Assembly (NCBI GenBank): GCA_013115145.1 | Contig: JAAPAO010000401.1 | Coordinates: 1 to 32,685, forward strand | Source: Perkinsus chesapeaki | Taxonomy: Eukaryota > Perkinsozoa > Perkinsida > Perkinsidae | Length of the DNA stretch: 32,685 bases | Reading direction: 5' to 3' | In this document: positions 28,808 to 32,685 of the stretch, in pieces | Layout of the letters: every line of letters starts with the position of its first letter | How positions within the stretch are numbered: the stretch's first letter is position 1 | Program-made: the position numbers and the translations under genes | Notes under the pieces: model-generated | What the model saw: only the letters and a program-made list of their open reading frames with translations | Told to the model about the DNA's origin: nothing | Database searches by the model: none

Positions 28808-29813
28808 ATGTTTATCGCTTCTCAAGATGATGTCGATGCTTACCAACGCTATTCAGTGATGCGCGTTGGGGCCCTAAGAGCCCTGTGCAAAGAGAAAGGA
28901 TTGCCTTCTGACGGTGAGAGAGGAGGAGGGGATAAAATCGCATATCAATGTCGATTATGCTACTCTGCTATTCATTATTTATATGTTAATGTTACTTTTT
29001 TTTATATTTTAATGTTACTCTTATTTATATGTTGATGTTACTCTTATTTATATGTTAATGGTACTATTCCAAGAACATCACACTTGGGCAGGTCGCAAAG
29101 AAGATCTCGTGAACCGTCTATGTCACAATTGCAGCAACATTCCCTCTGATCTAATTAATGCAAGCCACCACTCATCTTCAAACATTCCCCAAGATGCCGC
29201 CGGCTCTCATCTCACTGATGGCCGTAGTTCCAAAGGCGCTCATACAGATGGTTCCAACTCAGACGGAGGAGTCTCGACTCCTCTCGGTCCATTGTCTACC
29301 GCATCGTCGTCATCCTGGAAGGGTGAAGTAGGGCTGCTCTATGAGACGAGTTCCCATGCTTTCACAGGGTGACACCAGCAACCGTCTGAGCGCCAACGAG
29401 CTTCGTGAGTTAGCGAGCATCGCCGATGAGATCAGACATATAAGGAAACAAACGGTAAGGGGCTCGACGGTAATGTCTCTCGGACCCACTACTCTTCAGG
29501 AGTTCAGCCTCCTTCGTGCTGTTGGTCTGATAACCGACTATCCGACTTCGTCGACATGTCATGCTCCATCAGATAGACGCTACGGTATGAGCCAGAAGGC
29601 TACGCCTTATGGGGTGGGTGCTGCCTCAGCTGACGTGTGACTAGAGCGGAGCATGATTCTCCTTAGTACCCTTTGGCCGCACCCACTTCGAGAGCGGCAG
29701 CATCCCTGCACCAACAGCAACAGTACTGGCCGTATGAGAGACAGCTCGGTCTAGGTAAGCCAATTGGCAATGAACGAGCACAGGATATGTTCCATCTCTC
29801 AGGTACGCACTGA
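28808..29813 (+). CDS. SAP-domain protein
   Basis: Predicted 224-residue protein with an N-terminal SAP motif, a DNA/RNA-binding helix pair: MRVGALRALCKEKGLPSDG joined across the first intron to RKEDLVNRLC. Exons: 28808-28913, 29092-29322, 29351-29454, 29500-29634, 29667-29754, 29803-29813; phases agree. The middle is Ser/Thr/His-rich, followed by a helical NELRELASIADEIRHIRKQT and a Gln-rich tail (HQQQQYWPYERQLGLGTH). Two inferred introns are only 28 and 32 nt, below the window's norm, so those joins are uncertain. The ATG at 28808 could be part of an upstream exon's splice donor (GTATGT), so the N-terminus may be longer. Nuclear function is inferred from SAP alone. Confidence 0.65.
28976..29067 (+). 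repeat. AT-rich tandem repeat in SAP gene intron
   Basis: About four imperfect copies of a 23-26-bp unit (ATTTATATGTTAATGTTACT type) occupy much of the first intron of the SAP-domain gene. It is non-coding. Confidence 0.8.
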
Positions 29814-30191
29814 AGTCGTTCATGAAGTGTTGTCTGATTAATGTGAAGTGAATAATATTATCAATGTCATCATCACCTTACTGTACGGTCCCCAACCCTC
29901 CTCCAACATCTTATTCTCCTCCTTTTTTGTCCTTCTTCTTATCGAAGTGAAGTATCATTGTCATTGATGACGATGTGCGAAGCTGATGATAGACGACTAT
30001 CTCCGCGTTTGATCCGTCGGAGCCGGTCTTTGTCGATGAGCCAGTATCCATTGCATCATTGAATTAGACCACGTATCGGTTCTTCGGTTCACGCTGTCGG
30101 TGATCCTGTCGTATCCCGTCTCTCACTTTCCCGTGCCCTTGTGTTGCCAAGTTGCAGCAGCAGCAGCAGCTCAGGTTGAGTGTTAAATTCC
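29814..30191. other. Intergenic region upstream of ARV1
   Basis: Nothing recognised apart from a (GCA)n run at about 30154-30170, 20 bases before the ARV1 start codon. Confidence 0.5.
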
Positions 30192-31358
30192 ATGATATGC
30201 GTGGAGTGCGGGCAGGTGGTGAAGAGCCTTTTCCGGGAATACTCTCGCGGCAACATTCGCCTGACCCACTGCCCTAACTGTGGGGCGATAGCCGACAAGT
30301 GAGCAGTTGACCGATGGCCGGTCGGAGGACTGATATCTTGTCTTCCAGATACATCGAACTCGAGATACAGTTGGTATTCGTTGATCTAATATTGCACCGA
30401 AGTCAGGCGTATCGACATATACTTTTTAATAGAGGGACGATACGAGTGCACAAGGAGGTACATCAGATGCTGCTGACGGCATGTCATTGCATTCTGCCAG
30501 GTGTACAAGTTCCTCACGGTTATGTTTGCGTTAGACTCATTCGATCAATGGTTCCTGTGTAGTCGAAGTAAAGAGTTGGACTATATAGAGACTCATCCGG
30601 ACGGCTCAGAAAGGTATCAAAACTACGCCGGCAATCGGGAGGCAATCTTCATAGGTACCCATGGGAAGAGTTCGCTAGGTGGCTCCAACCGCACGAGCAT
30701 CAATGGGTGTTGCTCATAGAAGCTGTCATGGAAACCGTTGTGTAAGCTTGCTTACCATTCTCAACACCTCTATGTCACCTTTGTAGATACTTAGCAGTAA
30801 TTTGTTGGTTAACTAGGCTTTACGTTACCCTTCTGCAAGACAGGAAAATCCCTGACCCATCTGAGCCTTCGCAAACGGAGATGATGGAATTGGTAGCGGT
30901 TCTTAGGAGAAGCTGGCCGGAGTATTCTTCTGTCTTTAGTCCCCTCGTACGCGTGCGCAATCCCTCCGTACTCCTTTGCCATCTTGGGGAACCTCATGGA
31001 TGCAGTTTCGTTTCCTAATCTCAGCAGTAGTTATATCGTGTTTCGGTAAACTGGGTAAGTCGCTGCCTTTCCGTCTCCCTCGAGGATTGCCTTATCAGGT
31101 GTATTACTCTGGATGATATGGGATGCAAGCCGTCTGATTCGGAAGGCAATATCAATATTTACTTTAACCTCGAATATCGTAGCAGTGCGGGTGTTTCTGC
31201 GGTGTGACAGTTATGCACCCCCCGTGACTATCATTGGGCTCGCGTTTGCTGCGAGGTGAGCATGAGCTTCGTATTTTCGCACAGTTGCCTTTTTCAGGGC
31301 ACTATTCAGATGCGCTATGTCCACCTTGGAACCTACGCTAGAGTTCAGTATTATATAG
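30192..31358 (+). CDS. ARV1: ARV1 homologue, ER sterol/lipid homeostasis protein
   Basis: ARV1 family, 284 residues (human 271). Exons: 30192-30298, 30349-30457, 30501-30613, 30655-30741, 30787-30892, 30940-31054, 31099-31255, 31298-31358; introns 41-50 nt, all phases consistent. The N-terminal ARV1 homology domain is textbook: zinc-binding C3-x2-C6 and C27-x2-C30 flanking KSLFREYSRGNIRLTHC, then KYIELEIQLVFVDLILH and AYRHILFN. Hydrophobic helices follow around VVYLAVICWLTRLYVTLL, FRFLISAVVISCFGKL and VTIIGLAFAA, with LTSNIVA typical of the family. It acts in the ER membrane in sterol and GPI/sphingolipid trafficking (family knowledge). The intron at 30614-30654 was chosen because it joins GSER to YPWEEFARWL. 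Confidence 0.93.
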
Positions 31359-32390
31359 ACCAACTGTGCATTGTGAAAATTGATTTATCCTCCTTGGACC
31401 CCTTCATGGCTTGAGTTCATAATACCGTAGCCAGATGACAGCAACGTAAGATGACTGTAACGTAAGTCTTGAAGCATCAACTTGACGAGTTCATGAGTGG
31501 TGTTACTGGCCTGACAAACTAGTCTATTATCTAATGCTGATAACCCCTAATGGCTTACTTTCATATTCTCTACTGAGCGAACGTATGTAACCCACCAGTA
31601 CGAAACCCCGATCGGAAGAAGAACAACGGCCAGCCGCTAACCGTTATTTTTCCGCTAGCCGTCAGCGGGTTAAGCGCAGAATGAGCATTTGACAAATGTC
31701 ATCTGCCAGTGAGGGATTCATTTTCTTTTGATCGCACCATGAGGTTACTTCTGATAGATGCTAGATAGGTAAGCACGGATACTTTATCTTGAAGGGGTGT
31801 CGTATTTGCCTCCATGAGAGCAAATTTGCTTTTATGCACTCTGCTGCGAAGTCTTTGCTCTTTTTAAGTCTTCGGCTTTGTTTGCATCCCCGAAGATCTC
31901 TGTGTGCCAAAAAGAGTATCTATAGTTTGGCTCGAGACGTCAATCAGCATTGCCTGCTTCTACTAGTTGTTCGAGTCGTGCCTCAAGAAAAGCTTGGAAT
32001 CAAACCCCTGGTTCTGGACTACCTCAAGACCTGTGGTCGAGCAAACACAAATGACTTTAGGCGTAAATATGGGTAGCCAACCGGATTGGCCGAATCTCGA
32101 TTGGGGACTCCCGAAGGAAGAAGAGTCATTAGCCCTGAGTGGTGCTGGAGTGGCCATCTTAAGCCAAATCTGACATATACTGTACAAGAACTCAAAACCA
32201 GTCTTAGTTGAAAAGCCGCATGAATGTCCGGCGTCTACTAAAATGGTTGATGGGAGGATACATTTGTGGAACACAATGATAGGCCGATAAGCTGACACTT
32301 TAGCTTTGACTGGATATTGGACTTGGATATTACTGCAAGCAGTTACGCAGCATACAGAGGGATATGTACTTCGCCCGCTCGTCGTAAAAA
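31359..32390. other. Unassigned region between ARV1 and the last gene
   Basis: Open frames exist on both strands (plus 31789-32076, minus 31963-32397) but they oppose each other, show no family motif and give no convincing splice joins. I see no recognisable gene or element. Confidence 0.4.
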
Positions 32391-32685
32391 TCACCAAAGC
32401 TTCCCAGCAAGATAATCCTGAAATGCTTGTTGCATCCCAGATGGTTGATTGAGTATCACGTCGTGACTTCCTCCAGTTACCTGGATCATAACAAGACTTA
32501 TGAGCTGCTAGGGCGGAGGCGTGCTTGGCAGCGCTAGTTGCTCAGTTGGATACTCACATTTAGAAATGCTATTTTGGCTCCGTTAGAGTAGACCAGCTTC
32601 CTTATATTTCCTAGCGGGCCATCGGGATACTGGCAGAAAATTCCAAAATACACCGAGCATCAAATTGCCTTACAGAGATCGAAAC
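32391..32685 (-). CDS. C-terminal part of a serine-carboxypeptidase-like hydrolase (cut by window end)
   Basis: Three exons (minus strand): 32674-32685 (truncated by the window), 32558-32629, 32391-32480, phase 0 joins, introns 44 and 77 nt. The reading is YPDGPLGNIRKLVYSNGAKI, then AFLNVTGGSHDVILNQP and a helix ending AFQDYLAGKLW. This resembles the end of S10 serine carboxypeptidases, where V-x-GAGH-x-V-P-x-DQP carries the catalytic His; here GGSHDVILNQP would hold it. Only about 57 residues are visible, so a related alpha/beta hydrolase or another protein remains possible. Confidence 0.5.

Noticed and set aside
31963-32397. 144-codon minus-strand frame overlapping the carboxypeptidase-like gene's end
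   Set aside because: It overlaps the end of the better-supported spliced gene in another frame and shows no recognisable motif.
1-32685. CRISPR arrays, operons, prophage or bacterial genes
   Set aside because: No spaced direct repeats, no ribosome-binding-site-led gene strings; the genes are spliced and eukaryotic. Tandem repeats found are minisatellites without unique spacers.

Overview
The window looks like nuclear DNA of a compact-genome protist, most likely an alveolate and plausibly Perkinsus. That assignment is my inference: the genes are split by many very short GT-AG introns (mostly 40-53 nt), the protein set is eukaryotic (ARV1, RRP7, NFU1, AAAP transporter, ENTH/VHS-type adaptor), and the single-domain voltage-gated channel with C-terminal EF-hands is a type common in alveolates. 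Exon structures were built by hand from splice signals, reading-phase agreement and protein-family motifs; no RNA evidence was available.

Left part (1-6.7 kb, minus strand): a 12-exon amino-acid transporter, a probable tRNA-Leu, and a 7-exon voltage-gated cation channel. The channel has one 1.7-kb intron that holds transposon debris and a palindrome-bounded CCCH zinc-finger reading frame.

Middle-left (7.1-13 kb, plus strand): a small ankyrin-repeat protein with a Cys/His-rich N-terminus, two tandem NFU1-type iron-sulphur scaffold genes with the same intron positions, and an RRP7-type ribosome-biogenesis gene carrying a 22-bp minisatellite in its last intron.

Centre (13-23.5 kb): a tandem array of four intronless genes for secreted proteins of 137-138 residues, a family I do not recognise. 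They sit in duplicated non-coding modules carrying a broken Tc1/mariner transposase and two kinds of short inverted-repeat elements. One element has a clean unoccupied counterpart in the paralogous module. A sequence gap with 48-bp tandem repeats lies just upstream of the first copy.

Right part (23.6-32.7 kb): a minus-strand NUDT19-like Nudix hydrolase, then plus-strand genes for a clathrin-adaptor-type protein with two acidic dileucine/clathrin boxes, a small unknown protein, a SAP-domain protein and ARV1. The window ends inside a minus-strand gene whose C-terminus resembles serine carboxypeptidases.

The conserved genes are ordinary housekeeping genes with no shared pathway beyond membrane traffic and lipid metabolism (adaptor, ARV1, Nudix). 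The best candidate for something undescribed is the secreted-protein array with its co-duplicated flanks.
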